Source: Acholoe squamosa (lineage: Eukaryota > Annelida > Polychaeta > Phyllodocida > Polynoidae). From it: DNA of 64,000 nt. The notes beneath the pieces are model-generated. The model was not told the origin of the DNA, did not search any database, and was given only the letters and a program-made list of their open reading frames with translations. The DNA is taken from NCBI GenBank assembly GCA_949317995.1, contig OX439040.1, forward strand, positions 23,927,830-23,991,829, written 5' to 3'. A program made the position numbers and the translations under genes. Shown piece after piece: positions 11,101 through 21,185 of this stretch (its first letter is position 1; each line of letters begins with the position of its first letter).

Positions 11101-12160
11101 GCCCTAAATCCCATGCATTTCTCCATAGGAAAAAAAAAGGCAACAGTAATTACCATGTCACAGCCATCAAAGTACACCTTAAATGTAAATTCTATTGCAT
11201 GGATAGCTTTGTCTTACTTTTTGTCTCACTATATGACTAATTTTTGGGGGTTCAGGTGTAACTGAAATAGTGCTAAATGACAGGTTTTGATGGTCTATGC
11301 AAATTCTTGGAATCTCAATATAAGAAAATCATACCCCATAAAATGTTTTTTTCATCATTTATCATAAGATTTTCATGTAAATAGAAATATGACTCATGGG
11401 GTCTTTGAAGGGTGTGATAGGGCATATGCTGTGTAATGGAATATTTTTTTGGTGGTGCATGTAATCTGCTAGAAGCCAAAATAGCAATTGAAACTTGGTA
11501 ATCATAAGAAACGCAGCTAAGGGCTAGTAAACAAGAGGTCAGAAAGGTGGTGTCAAAGGCCCTTGCCTCGTTTAATAATTAATATATCAAAGGTAAGCCC
11601 TTGAATTCATATTTGTATGGTAATCTATAGTTCTTTATAGAGCTTGAACATCTCTGAAATCCAGGTAAAACCTCAAGACTTCCATCCCTAAATTCAACTA
11701 CAGGGCCCTTACAGTGTCATGGGTATTCTATTTCTTTCTGTAGGTGGTGAAGGCGTTTGTGGTGCTGACAGCCGATTACAGGGATGTAGATAAGGATTTG
11801 TTGGTACACGACCTCCAGGACCACACTAAGCGTGTCACTGCACCATACAAATACCCACGGAAGGTTGGTTTTTGTAATCCGTAATACTAATAAAATGTAC
11901 CAGTAGGCCTAAAAGCAGAGAATATGCAAGAGCGTACACTAGTCCATCAGTCAGAATGTAGCAATTCTGTGGAAACTAAGGGCCAGCCCTAACTCTGGAT
12001 CAAGCATTAAATTCATAGAGGCCATTAAACATTAATCATTTCACAATAAAAAGTTTTCTTTCTATGCTTTCAGATTGAATTTGTTGATTCCCTGCCAAAA
12101 ACAGTCAGTTTGAAAACACGGAGAGTCGAACTGCGAAACAAGGAATGGGGAAAGGACTGA
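5114..12160 (+). CDS. ACSM: Medium-chain acyl-CoA synthetase (ACSM family), C-terminal part, seven exons
   Basis: Coding exons are 5114-5188, 5856-5936, 6495-6596, 6714-6841, 7236-7335, 11744-11863 and 12074-12160, all with AG acceptors and GT donors and consistent phases, giving 230 codons plus TGA. ACSM enzymes activate medium-chain fatty or aromatic acids with ATP and CoA via an acyl-AMP, usually in mitochondria. Visible adenylate-forming family motifs, in order: GFGQTET (A5, with Phe where Tyr is usual), [14 protein letters not shown] (A7), [20 protein letters not shown] (A8), [11 protein letters not shown], and the A10 region [14 protein letters not shown]. The A10 lysine is present but the usual preceding glycine is leucine. 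About 300 N-terminal residues, including the P-loop-like A3 motif and any targeting peptide, must lie left of the window beyond the DIRS copy. Confidence 0.9.
5359..5742. mobile_element. Non-autonomous inverted-repeat element (MITE-like), AGGCCAC family, copy 1
   Basis: Ends are inverted repeats of about 35 bp: AGGCCACCTAAAAAA...TTTCTCATCACC on the left, and the complement of AGGCCACTCAAAAAA...GTTTCTCATCACC on the right. The interior matches 20843-21120. It lies in the intron between ACSM exons a and b. No coding capacity. Confidence 0.7.
5856..5936 (+). CDS. ACSM: ACSM exon b (KPGSMGKP)
   Basis: 27 codons, phase 0. Contains [11 protein letters not shown], the conserved stretch after A5. Acceptor CTTTTTAG, donor GTAGGT. 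Confidence 0.85.
6495..6596 (+). CDS. ACSM: ACSM exon c
   Basis: 34 codons, phase 0. Encodes [20 protein letters not shown] and continues to GLFTRYV, the segment before the A7 motif. Acceptor ATATTTCAG, donor GTAGGT. Confidence 0.85.
6714..6841 (+). CDS. ACSM: ACSM exon d (A7 and A8 motifs)
   Basis: 42 codons plus 2 nt. Contains YYLTGD (A7; the Asp contacts the ribose of the adenylate) and [13 protein letters not shown], the hinge region. The split Gly codon is completed in the next exon. Donor GTAAGG. Confidence 0.88.
7236..7335 (+). CDS. ACSM: ACSM exon e (hinge to C-terminal domain)
   Basis: One nt plus 33 codons. Begins with the completed Gly then [20 protein letters not shown] and ends LRGE. 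Acceptor GCGTTTTAG, donor GTATTA, which is weaker than the others. Confidence 0.85.
7649..7941. mobile_element. Inverted-repeat element in the intron after ACSM exon e
   Basis: The right end GCCGCGGCTTATATGCAGGG followed by TTTTACAGT is mirrored, less well, by ACTGTAAA and GCATATAAGCCGCCCC at the left. The terminal pattern resembles the elements at 55708 and 35341. Confidence 0.5.
7942..9160. other. ACSM intron, no recognised gene
   Basis: Non-coding intron sequence. It contains scattered GCATCATG/CATGATGCA words (for example 8360-8520) resembling the 38-bp array at 58748-59845. No other structure seen. Confidence 0.5.
9165..9450. repeat. Degenerate short tandem repeat (AAAGGTCC type)
   Basis: Roughly 13-17-bp units built around AAAAGGTCCYAAAGTCC-like words, decaying toward AAAGTTCCATAAA and AAAGATCCATAAAG at the right. 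Open frames here are a by-product of the repeat. Confidence 0.7.
9676..10755. repeat. 13-bp minisatellite, about 80 units
   Basis: Unit ATGTCATCACCTC with variants (ATCACCCC, ATCATCTC, ATTATCCC). Because 13 is not a multiple of 3, three units give a 13-residue cycle in each frame, so long but meaningless frames (up to 256 codons, built from [12 protein letters not shown]-like words) occur in all three forward frames. It sits in the ACSM intron between exons e and f. Confidence 0.9.
10760..11743. other. ACSM intron, no recognised feature
   Basis: AT-rich non-coding sequence between the minisatellite and exon f. I see no further repeat or gene in it. Confidence 0.5.
11744..11863 (+). CDS. ACSM: ACSM exon f
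   Basis: 40 codons, phase 0, encoding [14 protein letters not shown] to APYKYPRK. It is separated from exon e by a 4.4-kb intron containing the 13-bp minisatellite. Acceptor TTCTTTCTGTAG, donor GTTGGT. Confidence 0.85.
12074..12160 (+). CDS. ACSM: ACSM last coding exon (A10 motif, stop)
   Basis: 28 codons plus TGA. Encodes [20 protein letters not shown] and ends NKEWGKD. The A10 lysine that closes on the active site is present (SLK), but the glycine normally before it is replaced by leucine. Confidence 0.88.
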   Translation: MEFVDSLPKTVSLKTRRVELRNKEWGKD

Positions 12161-14040
12161 GCCTGTGCAATGAGAATATACTCCATGTGCTTATTCCACG
12201 CTATGAATATCCTAATGGATAGAAACCACTTTGATATTGCCCTGCTACTGATCGACCACTAAACCATGTGATAATCCAGCCCTTCCATTCATGATTCATG
12301 TCATCATACCTCTATGTGATCAGAGGATAGAGCGATTCATTAATACTGTCTTAAGTGGAGTTGTAACTTGATTTATCTTGTTATGGCGCGGCGGCGCGGA
12401 CCTTTGTCCGGTTATCAGTGCCATTTGAATATTGCAGCACACATAGTAACATTTATGGGCCAACGGATTCATATTATGTTCCTTTATCATTTTGACGCAC
12501 AAGTGTGGTACCAGTTGCTTGTACTCACTAGGAGGGCATAATGGGCATTATGCCTATCCATTCAGAAGCAAAGCCCAGTTTTATGTTGGTTCAGTATGAT
12601 GCTTGAATGCAGCTCTCGTGAGTCAAATTAATGGTGGTGACAAATTACATTATGTATTACATACTACGAGGCACATACGGCATTTAGGCAGCATTTAATA
12701 GAGGTGAGCATGGTGCATGAAGCGCTCGCAAGTGCTGCAGTCATGCGTCAGGAAGACAAATGAGCATATTGCATTAATTTACTAATGTATAACTATATAC
12801 CTTGCCAATTACTGAACGCTCAGGGATGAAAAATGTAAACAGATTTTGTGATGAATGTAAAAAAAATCCAGTTTAGGGACGGTATTTATAAGGGCTGGAT
12901 TTTATCTAAGTGTCCATATATAATTCTAAAGTGACACCCACCTCTTTCTATAAGTTCTAAATTGAACTTCCAAATTCATCACTCTTAACAATTATGTAAA
13001 GAAAACACAATCGGTGCGTTCGGAGTACGGCCGAGGGATCAATGCTGGTTTGTAAAGCCACCCCCTATTGGTCTACCCCATGTGGGTCAATGTTGATCCC
13101 TGAGTCAACTTACTACCCTCCCAAGCATAGTAAGGGACTGGTACCTAGCCAGACCTGGCTGGGTGGGAAGGGGGTGGAGGGAACCAGCTGAGGTGGTGTA
13201 GTTAGCGTTCGAGGTCACCCCATCCCAGCATGCACTGCATATTGATCGAAAACCGCTGCCCGAACGCCTCGAATGTTTCCCACAGCAAAATCTGACTTTA
13301 TTATACTAAACGTTGGAACTATTTGCCATTGACAAAATTTGTCTTCATACGCTGTTGTTACCTGCATTCCTATTAGTTACTATCATATCAACATGAAAAC
13401 ACACAATGGCGGCACATTAGATTTCTGCTACAAGCATTACCTCATTATTTAGTTAATTTCAAAAGCTTTTTTTTTTACATTTCCAATAGTATTCTAATGT
13501 GGATTAGGTGCCAAAAGGTATGGATTAATAGATCGAGGTAAGACTTAGGCCCAATACGATACCTTGTTCACCCTAACCTACAGAGGTCGACAAATTCTAA
13601 ACCAAACTTTAGAGATCTATTGTTAACCTTGAGAATACTCTCTGTGTGCTGCGTCTTATACATAGGTGCGTGTACACTTGTGAACTGAATAGCTACCCAT
13701 TTTACTACTTATTATACATCCTGGAGAACTTGCCCTTGCTGTATACCATTTATAGCACGTGCAAGAAGAATGTAAGGCATGCTCTGATGCCTCATAAGTA
13801 GGCCTTAATAATATTGTGTTGCCATATATGAGCTTTATCGAATTCAAAGAGGCTTCACATAATTTCAATTTGTACAAAATAAAACTTGGAAATTTAACAA
13901 TTATTATCAACTATAGTGCTAAACCTCTTACCATGCAATAAAGATGTGCAGATCGACCTGTAAAACCATGAATATGATTATTTGCTCATTTCAGCCACAG
14001 AGATAACCTGTCTCAGCCTTGTATTTCTTTATTAAAAGGG
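12161..14040. other. ACSM 3' region and intergenic sequence
   Basis: Starts with the presumed 3' UTR. I could not place a polyadenylation site with confidence; an AATAAA occurs at 13937-13942, 1.8 kb downstream. No coding region seen. Confidence 0.45.
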
Positions 14041-14055
14041 AGATACACCCACTAA

Positions 14056-14500
14056 GGGAGTGATAATCTTTTAACAACAAAGAAGGGAGGGGGCTGGTAG
14101 CTTTGCATGGACGCATGAAAAAAAAAATTTTTGACCCCCTTCCCCAGGAGGCCATTTCACCGCATTTATTACAATAAATGCGGACGTCCGTATATTAAAT
14201 ACGGACGTCCGTGTTTCACATTTATGCCCATATCTGAACACATACTGCCCCTACCCCCCTCCGCATTTGAAATATGCTTCATATTGCAAATGTGGAGGGG
14301 GGTAGGGGCAGTAGGTATTCAAATATTGACATAAACTTGAAATACGGACGTCCGTATTTAATATAGGGACGTCCGCATTTATTGTAATAAATGCGGTGAA
14401 ATGGCCTCCTGGAGGGCCGAAAATCATGTGCGAATGCACCATTTTAACCTATAGTAACATGCTGGCTTTTTCGTTGTAAACAGGTGAAATTATTTTGAAG
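14056..14500. mobile_element. GGGAGTG-family MITE remnant carrying a nested palindrome
   Basis: The left end GGGAGTGATAATCTTTTAACAAC matches the ends of the family at 22634, 28936, 31399 and 57538. The right part (ACCTATAGTAACATGCTGGC, AACAGGTGAAATTATTTTGA) matches the interior of the 57538 copy. A separate foldback element occupies 14144-14412 inside it. Confidence 0.6.
14144..14412. mobile_element. Foldback (palindromic) element nested in a MITE
   Basis: The left arm CCAGGAGGCCATTTCACCGC is matched by its exact complement at the right end. Inner segments also pair (GGACGTCCGTATTTAA, CCCCTACCCCCCTCC), so nearly all of the 269 bp can fold into one hairpin. Contains repeated CGGACGTCCG palindromes. 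Confidence 0.75.
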
Positions 14501-14505
14501 GGGTT

Positions 14506-14507
<2 letters not shown>

Positions 14508-14576
<69 letters not shown>
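14508..14576. repeat. TA dinucleotide microsatellite, left half
   Basis: About 34 TA repeats, ending at the presumed LTR that begins at 14577. Confidence 0.95.
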
Positions 14577-14580
<4 letters not shown>

Positions 14581-14973
14581 ATGAACATCGGTCGGCGGCT
14601 CGGCGGTGGCCACCGAATCCAGGCGGTGGGTTCACACGGTGGCCGCTAGGGGGCACGTCGGCGGTGACGTCACAGCTTTGTGACGTCACCATCGGCGGCC
14701 AGGACTATAAAACGCAGTGTTCGGTGGTTTTCTAGGAGACGCGATCAGACACTCAGGTGGCCTACGTGTAAGCCTTCCTAAGACAGTTCGGTGGCTGGTT
14801 TCTAGTCCATGAACAGAGTGGCGTCTCTAAGCAAGTAATAGTACCAGTATCAGTAGAAGCAAGTAACTGATGACAAGTGCCTGTTAGTCCCTAAGATCTA
14901 TAAGAAATAAAACAACAACGGCTGTAACTTTATATTCCATTCTTTATACAAGTTGTCGACTCTGGTTATTACA
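14577..14973 (+). mobile_element. Probable solo LTR inserted in a TA microsatellite
   Basis: A 397-bp GC-richer block splits a TA microsatellite into two halves. Ends form a short inverted repeat (GTAAT at 14578, ATTAC before 14973), compatible with a TG...CA LTR whose first T has mutated. Internal signals are in LTR order: two CRE sites TGACGTCA (14665-14672, 14681-14688), a TATA box TATAAAA (14706-14712) and AATAAA (14906-14911) about 60 bp before the end. No internal region or second LTR is present. The target duplication cannot be read because the target is a TA repeat. Confidence 0.55.
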
Positions 14974-14974
14974 A

Positions 14975-14975
<1 letters not shown>

Positions 14976-15046
<71 letters not shown>
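14976..15046. repeat. TA dinucleotide microsatellite, right half
   Basis: Continuation of the TA tract after the presumed LTR, starting with imperfect ATATATG. Confidence 0.95.
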
Positions 15047-15050
<4 letters not shown>

Positions 15051-15334
15051 AACATAATGTTAATTTGCTGATCCATCAGAGTGGTTTCAACAGCACCATT
15101 TTTCATGTTAATACTGAAGTCACATGTTCTACTATACTAACTTATCTGACTATTTGGGCCTGGACAGTGCTTTTTTGCTCATAACCCCAGTTCCTTATCC
15201 AGCCATAACGCACTCTCAGACCTTTTCTTCATCTTCAAGAAGCTGCTGGTTTCAATCCGGACACGTTAACAAATTGGCGAAGCATACAAAGTCAACCACG
15301 CCATTGATTTCCTATTAAAACCGTTTAGGGTTCA

Positions 15335-15408
15335 ACGGGGAATCGATCCCCGGCCGCTGTGGCAGGAGGCGCGCTCGCTGTCCACTATACCAAGCCGACC
15401 GGTGATAC
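15335..15408 (-). other. tRNA-like sequence (tRNA-derived SINE head or pseudo-tRNA)
   Basis: On the minus strand, GGTATAGTGG resembles a pol III A box and GGGATCGATTCCC a B box at tRNA spacing, but acceptor and anticodon stems do not pair. Best read as a SINE head or decayed tRNA, not a working tRNA gene. Confidence 0.5.
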
Positions 15409-15452
15409 AAAGCAATGTACATCAAGGATTTGAAAAAGTTGTCCGACATACC

Positions 15453-17890
15453 TGATAGTAGAGGAGCAACAGTAAAGAAATGTACCTTCCGTAGGAATTT
15501 TGTGTTTATGGTAGTTTCTCAGGTGGAATCTATGGTTTGAAGGGTGCTGAAAAAGATAGGATACCGCTCCAATTTTGATTTTTAGATTTTGACCTATTTT
15601 TAGGATAATTATGTAAATTACAGTAATTACACCTTCCTGAGAGATTCTCTTCCAAACGGATGGGAATATCATCAATCTAACAGCACATATCCCCACTGAA
15701 TCTCCTACAGGTAATCTGGAGGGTTGTCTATTTTTTGCTATTAGCAATGGTTGCCTAGCAACAGGGTAATTCTGTGATTTTCCCATAGCAGAAGGGCCAA
15801 TTACAGTAGTAATGCATGGTGAAGTTAGATATGGGGTTTTGCATTGTGCCTAGGTGAGATAATCATGATATTGATATAATTATGAGAATGACACCTATTG
15901 CTTATCATGTAAAGATGTAATTCATATGCTATGAGGCATTCCCCCAGTCATTCTACATCTATGAGTGTGGATCAAGAAGGGTGGAGGAAAGCCTTTCTGA
16001 TGTGTTACCACAACATATTCCCCCCCTCCTTGCCATAGTATGCAGTAGAGATTGAAAAGGGAGGACCAAAAAGTTGTGAAAATGTCATGGTGACAACAGA
16101 TAGCTACATGTTCATGGGTGTATATATATATAAAAGGTATGGGACAGGGAGGGGGCTGTCATCTCTGCAAGGCTTCCCCACCCCATTAACTAAGGCTACA
16201 GTAACCTATACATGTTCACACCTAGTGTGGTCATTTAGTCTAAATTTACTAAGTGATATTTATCTTTACCCTGGATATAGCAAAACACTCTGACTTTGGC
16301 GTAATCCTATATACTTGAAGTATGAAGTTGTGGCTTATGTTAGGGGTAAAACAACATGAGTCAGTTACTGAATTGGCTGGGGCCTTGAAGCAGAACAATT
16401 TAACTCAACAAGAGTCAAGGGTAGACACTAACACTGTCCCAGTAGCCAATGGTGAGTAATTCTGGCTGTAGGCCAGTGATTTTTCCAGATTTCTCTTAAA
16501 TCTTCCATTTTGCCCAACAATATACAAGACTACTGCCTCAAGATTGCGGGCCAGGCCAAAATGAATGTAAGCTTTCTTCCAATGAATGCAGACTTTTTGT
16601 ATCAGAAGTAGGAAATTGCTCAGACAATGCATGTTAACTGAATGAGGTCCAGTTACCTTCTGCACTCTGCACTGATATATACAGAGTAATGCAACTGTAT
16701 CTCAATAACGTCAAGGTGTGACTTTCAAGTGGTTTTGTAATGCTAAGTCACATTTGTGCATTTTCTTCATGACAATCAACATTCATCGACATAATTCCAG
16801 GTAGAATATCATAGCATTAGATCAAAAAGAGGACATGTGCCCGAAATCCTATAAACCTGTTATACCCCGTACACCCCACATATTGTAAGACACATCCTCC
16901 ATTCAGGACCCTCAGACGGGCTTGCTTAAGAACAATTCTGTACTAATCTAATGTAGTTTTTCCACACATATAATATTTTTCTGTAGTATTGTTTGAACAC
17001 TGATGTATGAGTTTGGTGAAATGTCTTTGGTTGAATCAGGAAGAAACAGAGGATGAAGGAGTGCTAGTTATCATACAATATCTATGTTGCTAGGCACAAT
17101 TTCTCTTTTGCTAGGAAGCCTCTGAACACTGATAATTGTGTGTTTTATTATATCTCACCTTAACACATTGAAAATATCATTCTTAACTTGCAAATACTGT
17201 ATTGGTACTTTCTTTGGTACCACTGCCATGTGAAAATGAAAGAATAAGCATTGTTAGTTATTGGTGTCTACCACAAAGCCTACAATTATTTTGGCAATTT
17301 GCTAATTCTGTTGATATAGAACATGAAATTTGCATCCCAGAGCACCTCTAAATAGTGTCCATGGGATGAGAAAGAAGTTGTAGTCAAAAAGGAGACATTG
17401 AGTGTCAGTTTCTATGCAATATCTCTGTTGCTAGGTATAATAACTCTGTTGCTAGGCAACATCTGGACACTGGAAGATGTGTATCTCATGATTATCTCAC
17501 CTAGGCACAATGGAAATTCAATATCTAACTTCCCCATTCATTGCTGCTGTAATTGGCACTTCTGCTATAGGAAAATCACACAATTAGCCTGTTGCTAGGT
17601 AACCATTGCTAATAGCAAAAAATAAACAACACCTCCAGATTCCCTGTAGCAGATTGAGTGGGGGTAGGTTCTGTTAGATTGATGATATTCCCATCTGTGT
17701 GGAAAAGAATGTCTCAGGAAGGTGTAATTACTGTAATTTACATAATTAGCCTAAAAATAGGTCAAAATCTGAAAATCAAAATTGGAGCGGTATCCTATCT
17801 TTTTCAGCACCCTTCAAACCATAGATTCGACCTGAGAAACTTCCATAAACACAAAATTCCTATGGTATTACTGTTGCTCCTCTACTATGA
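15453..17890. mobile_element. 2.4-kb element with about 430-bp inverted termini
   Basis: 15453-15890 and 17480-17890 are reverse complements over several hundred bases, sharing TAGTAGAGGAGCAACAGTAA, AGGATACCGCTCCAATTTTG, TTTACATAATTA-type and TTGCTAGGCAAC segments. The interior carries a diverged direct repeat of about 345 bp (17040-17200 and 17385-17540). No transposase frame is visible. X-box-like palindromes GTTGCTAGGCAAC (17448-17460) and GTTGCTAGGTAAC (17591-17603) and the counterpart near 15747 recur in it. Confidence 0.75.
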
Positions 17891-17990
17891 TGTTTACAGA
17901 CCTCATTAGCATAGATTTCAATGGTGCCAGGTGGAGTTATTAACAGAGAAACATCCTTAGATATCCTATATGAACATGCCATGCCTAATT

Positions 17991-18140
17991 TCTCCATTTT
18001 CTTCGAAATAAATAAGAATCCATTGATTTTCGATAGCGATATGTGTCGGCACCCGCCATTGCAGCTTGCTGATCGGGCCGTGTGCGTTGGATCGCTATGT
18101 AAAATCATTGGATTCTCATTTATTTATTAGAAAATGGAGA
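17991..18140. mobile_element. Short foldback element
   Basis: The left arm TCTCCATTTTCTTCGAAATA...GAATCCATTGATTTT and the right arm are imperfect inverted repeats of about 60 bp around a GC-rich centre. No coding capacity. Confidence 0.65.
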
Positions 18141-18369
18141 CAAAATGTAGGCGAACACCAACTAGAGATCGTTTTATTTGGCGCTGCTAGAAGTACGGGA
18201 CTTGACATGCTTGGATTCTACCCGAAAAGTGTTTGGAAAGACGAGGGTATGACGGGTGGAGTAAAAACAATGGCTATGCTGGCTTAGCAAACCGTGCGGA
18301 TCGGATTCATTCTGGGGTTATATGGTAAGAAATTGATACAAAATGGAGAAATATGTTAGATAAACGCCT

Positions 18370-18453
18370 TAATCAAGTTATGAGACAACACTCGTGGGTT
18401 TAGGGTTAATATTAACCCATAAACCCACTTGTGTTGTCTCATAACATTGATTA
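18370..18453. repeat. 84-bp near-perfect hairpin
   Basis: Arms of about 40 nt around a 3-nt loop: TAATCAAGTTATGAGACAAC...GTGGGTTTAGGGTTAA pairs with its complement with very few mismatches. Small enough to be an RNA hairpin or a foldback element; the sequence does not decide. Confidence 0.7.
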
Positions 18454-18776
18454 AACGCTACATAATATTTGATACAGAAATAAGTATAAGACTTCTTTCT
18501 TTTTATACCTATGACTTAGATCTTTGGTTAGGGTGACCAGTGTAGCACCTGTTTACTAGCTTCATTAGCCAGACTAGTATGGAGAGTTTCACTGACAAGG
18601 ATAATACATGTGAGATTCTGTAATACAAAACATTGTATATGGATTACATTTATACTGTGTAAATTATCAGTAAACTGGAAATGTGCCCTTTTCTTGCATC
18701 AATTGCATAACAGACAACCCCCTACACAGTAGTTGATTCATGATATGATGTGGCCGACTCAAGGTACTGGTGGCCG

Positions 18777-18853
18777 AGGGTCAAGGGGTTGAAAACATTC
18801 TGACCCCCCCTCAAACCCACCGCCCCCCCTGTTGTTAAAAAATGATAACTCCC
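18777..18853. mobile_element. GGGAGTG-family MITE, right-end fragment
   Basis: Contains GGTCAAGGGGTTGAAAACAT and TTCTGACCCCCCCTCAAACC and ends in GTTGTTAAAAAATGATAACTCCC, matching the right end of the 57538 copy. Confidence 0.6.
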
Positions 18854-18859
18854 TAAAGA

Positions 18860-20840
18860 AATATGGCCTGTAGGATATATAATCTCGTACAGAATTCCTA
18901 GCAACAACAAATTTCTTAAAAAATGTCCGCCATTGTTTTCTTTACAAACTAAGCCCTAAAATAAGGTTATTATAAAAGATTACTGAATAATTAATATGTG
19001 AGGTGAAAGTGTATACTTGTGGCATAAGCCAACTCACATATTTCATCTAAAACAACTGAAATTGAAGAAATATATAATCCTAAACTTTTTAATGGGGCAG
19101 TCGGCGATCCTCGGACGTTCATTGCCGCATCTAGGTCACAGGTCAAAGGTCACGGCTGTATTACGTCATTAATATGGCCGCACATCACCAGAGGGTGCCA
19201 CAAGCCCAGCCACAAGCCCCTCAGAGCTGTCACAAGCCCCTCACTGTGTTTGGCTTGCTCCCACTATCTAGTGGCGAAGCCACTAGTTTAGTGGAAAAAT
19301 AAACACTTCAGTATAATTTTCATAACCATTTTCTGATGCCCAATAAAGGTTAGCTTACTATAGCACAGCTTCTAGAAAAAATCAGAGGTTGTACAGAGGT
19401 CCAAGTGGACGACTCATGGTCACTTTACCCTAACCCCCCTCCCCTGCACCAAGTGGCAAAATTAGCTGTTCTATAGTAATTCACCAGCTTTTCGCTGAAA
19501 AGGGGCCGCCTTTAAATGACGTCATGCATTTTTGGGGCGCTGGATTTGGGGGGGAGGGGTCCAATGTCACATATCGATTTTAAGAAATGCCCATGACACG
19601 TCACTTAGGGGCTTTCCATAAAGTATGTACGCACCCAAGGGGAGTGGGGGGGGGGGGGGTCTTGCCAAATGCATACAAATGCGTGCATGAAATCCAGGGG
19701 TGGGGGGAGGGTCTACAGGCATTTTGGCATACTCTTTATGTACGCATTGATGATTCTATTTTAGACAAATAAGGGCTGTATTGGTGGGGAATTACTGCTA
19801 AAAGACCCTAAATTTTCATTTTTGTAGACAATCTACAACAGTCACTGACTTAGAGCAGAAGGGGAAGCAAAACCTTCAGGAGTGAGGGGTGTGTATCAAG
19901 CCTAAAGCTAGTACCAAACCACTTTTGGCCATGGATTAAACCAATCAATTTTAAAGTCGGGGGGGGGGGGTGGGCTGTTGTTAGCATAATCCCTCATTCC
20001 CCCAACAAATACTGGCATAGGTTTTCAACCATAACTGGGGCTGCTAGATCTATAATGTTTTCATGTCTTCATGATAATTATGGTCTTTTAACCACAGGAG
20101 GTGGATCTAGGGGGGGGGGTAACAGATTTCAGACCCCTCTTCTGGAGGTGAAGGGGGGGGGAAATATTTCACCCCTTCTTAGTGACAAGTCTGAGTCAAT
20201 ATAGAATAAATGCGGATGAACAACTTCAGACCCTCCGAGGGGGGGCCAAAAAAGTTTGGCATGCAAGAAAATCCACCATCCCCCTCATAGTTGAAAAAAA
20301 AAAACTACTCTCAATGTTGGAACTAATTATCTGAATTGACCACCCCTCCACCCATGTAAACACAAAATGATACATCCCCTGACTCATGCAAATACTATTG
20401 AAACATCCCCCAACAACGATACCCCAAAATAAACTCAATCAGTCCTTTGTAGGGGTTCATAATCACTTTTGGCCTACCTAATATTGGGCAGGGGGGTTCA
20501 GACAAGAAGTGTGGTTGCAAGTGATAATCCACCAAGCCCCTTATTTACCATAGTTGATTTGTTTCAGAATAATGCATTCTCACTCATAGTTCTAGTTGTT
20601 TTTAAGGGTGTTTGCATTGAAACAGGGGATGAGGGAGGGAAGGGGGGGGGGTCAGGTTGGCAATTGAGTATGTACTTAGGAGGTGGGCGGTCTCGTGAAT
20701 GTGTACATAATGCAACATGGGGGGCGGTGGGGTCAATTATCTGAAAAAAAAGTCAATCCCCATGCCTCCTGTTAGCCCTAAGAATCTACCATTACATGTC
20801 CCATGTAGAATTTCATGGAGCACCAGGCGGGGTGGGGGGG
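18860..20840. other. Intergenic sequence with many long G tracts
   Basis: No gene seen. Numerous runs of eight or more G (19640-19660, 19960-19970, 20105-20160, 20640-20650) occur in short repeat fragments. A triple AGGTCA direct repeat lies at 19133-19152. Confidence 0.5.
19133..19152 (+). promoter_or_regulatory. Triple AGGTCA direct repeat with 1-bp spacers (DR1-like)
   Basis: AGGTCA occurs at 19133, 19140 and 19147, giving two overlapping DR1 arrangements of the type bound by RXR/HNF4/COUP-class nuclear receptors. The motif match is exact; regulatory use is only a possibility, as no gene starts nearby. Confidence 0.35.
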
Positions 20841-20842
20841 GG

Positions 20843-21120
20843 GGCCACTCCAAAAAAAAAAAAATCTTGTTTCTCATCACTGCCCTCGTCAGAAAAATCG
20901 CCATTTGAATTTTCTTTTTTTTTTTAGAATTTTCTGAGAAATGAAGAAAGATGGTCAAGTTTGGTATCCAATGAAAGTTTGTGGTCCAGGGAATGCAGCT
21001 GACTATCAATAATAGACATCCTAACACTTTTGAAATATTGATAACTTTCGGATTATTATGTAGTTTTCCATACATGCGACGTCCGCGATGAGCCCGTGAT
21101 GCGTAGATATCAGGCCTTAT
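20843..21120. mobile_element. AGGCCAC-family MITE, copy 2 (one end)
   Basis: GGCCACTCCAAAAAA...TTTCTCATCACTGCCC, then TCAAGTTTGGTATCCAATGA and AATGCAGCTGACTATC match 5359-5742. The opposite terminal repeat is missing. Confidence 0.65.
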
Positions 21121-21185
21121 TACACAATTTCTGTATTTCTCATGTATATTGGCATTGCAAACGTGATTGGTTTGGTTGATTTTAC

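Noticed and set aside
14444-15184. Open frames encoding Tyr-Ile repeats
   Set aside because: Translation of the TA microsatellites.
15335-15408. Functional tRNA gene
   Set aside because: A- and B-box-like sequences are present, but acceptor and anticodon stems do not pair.
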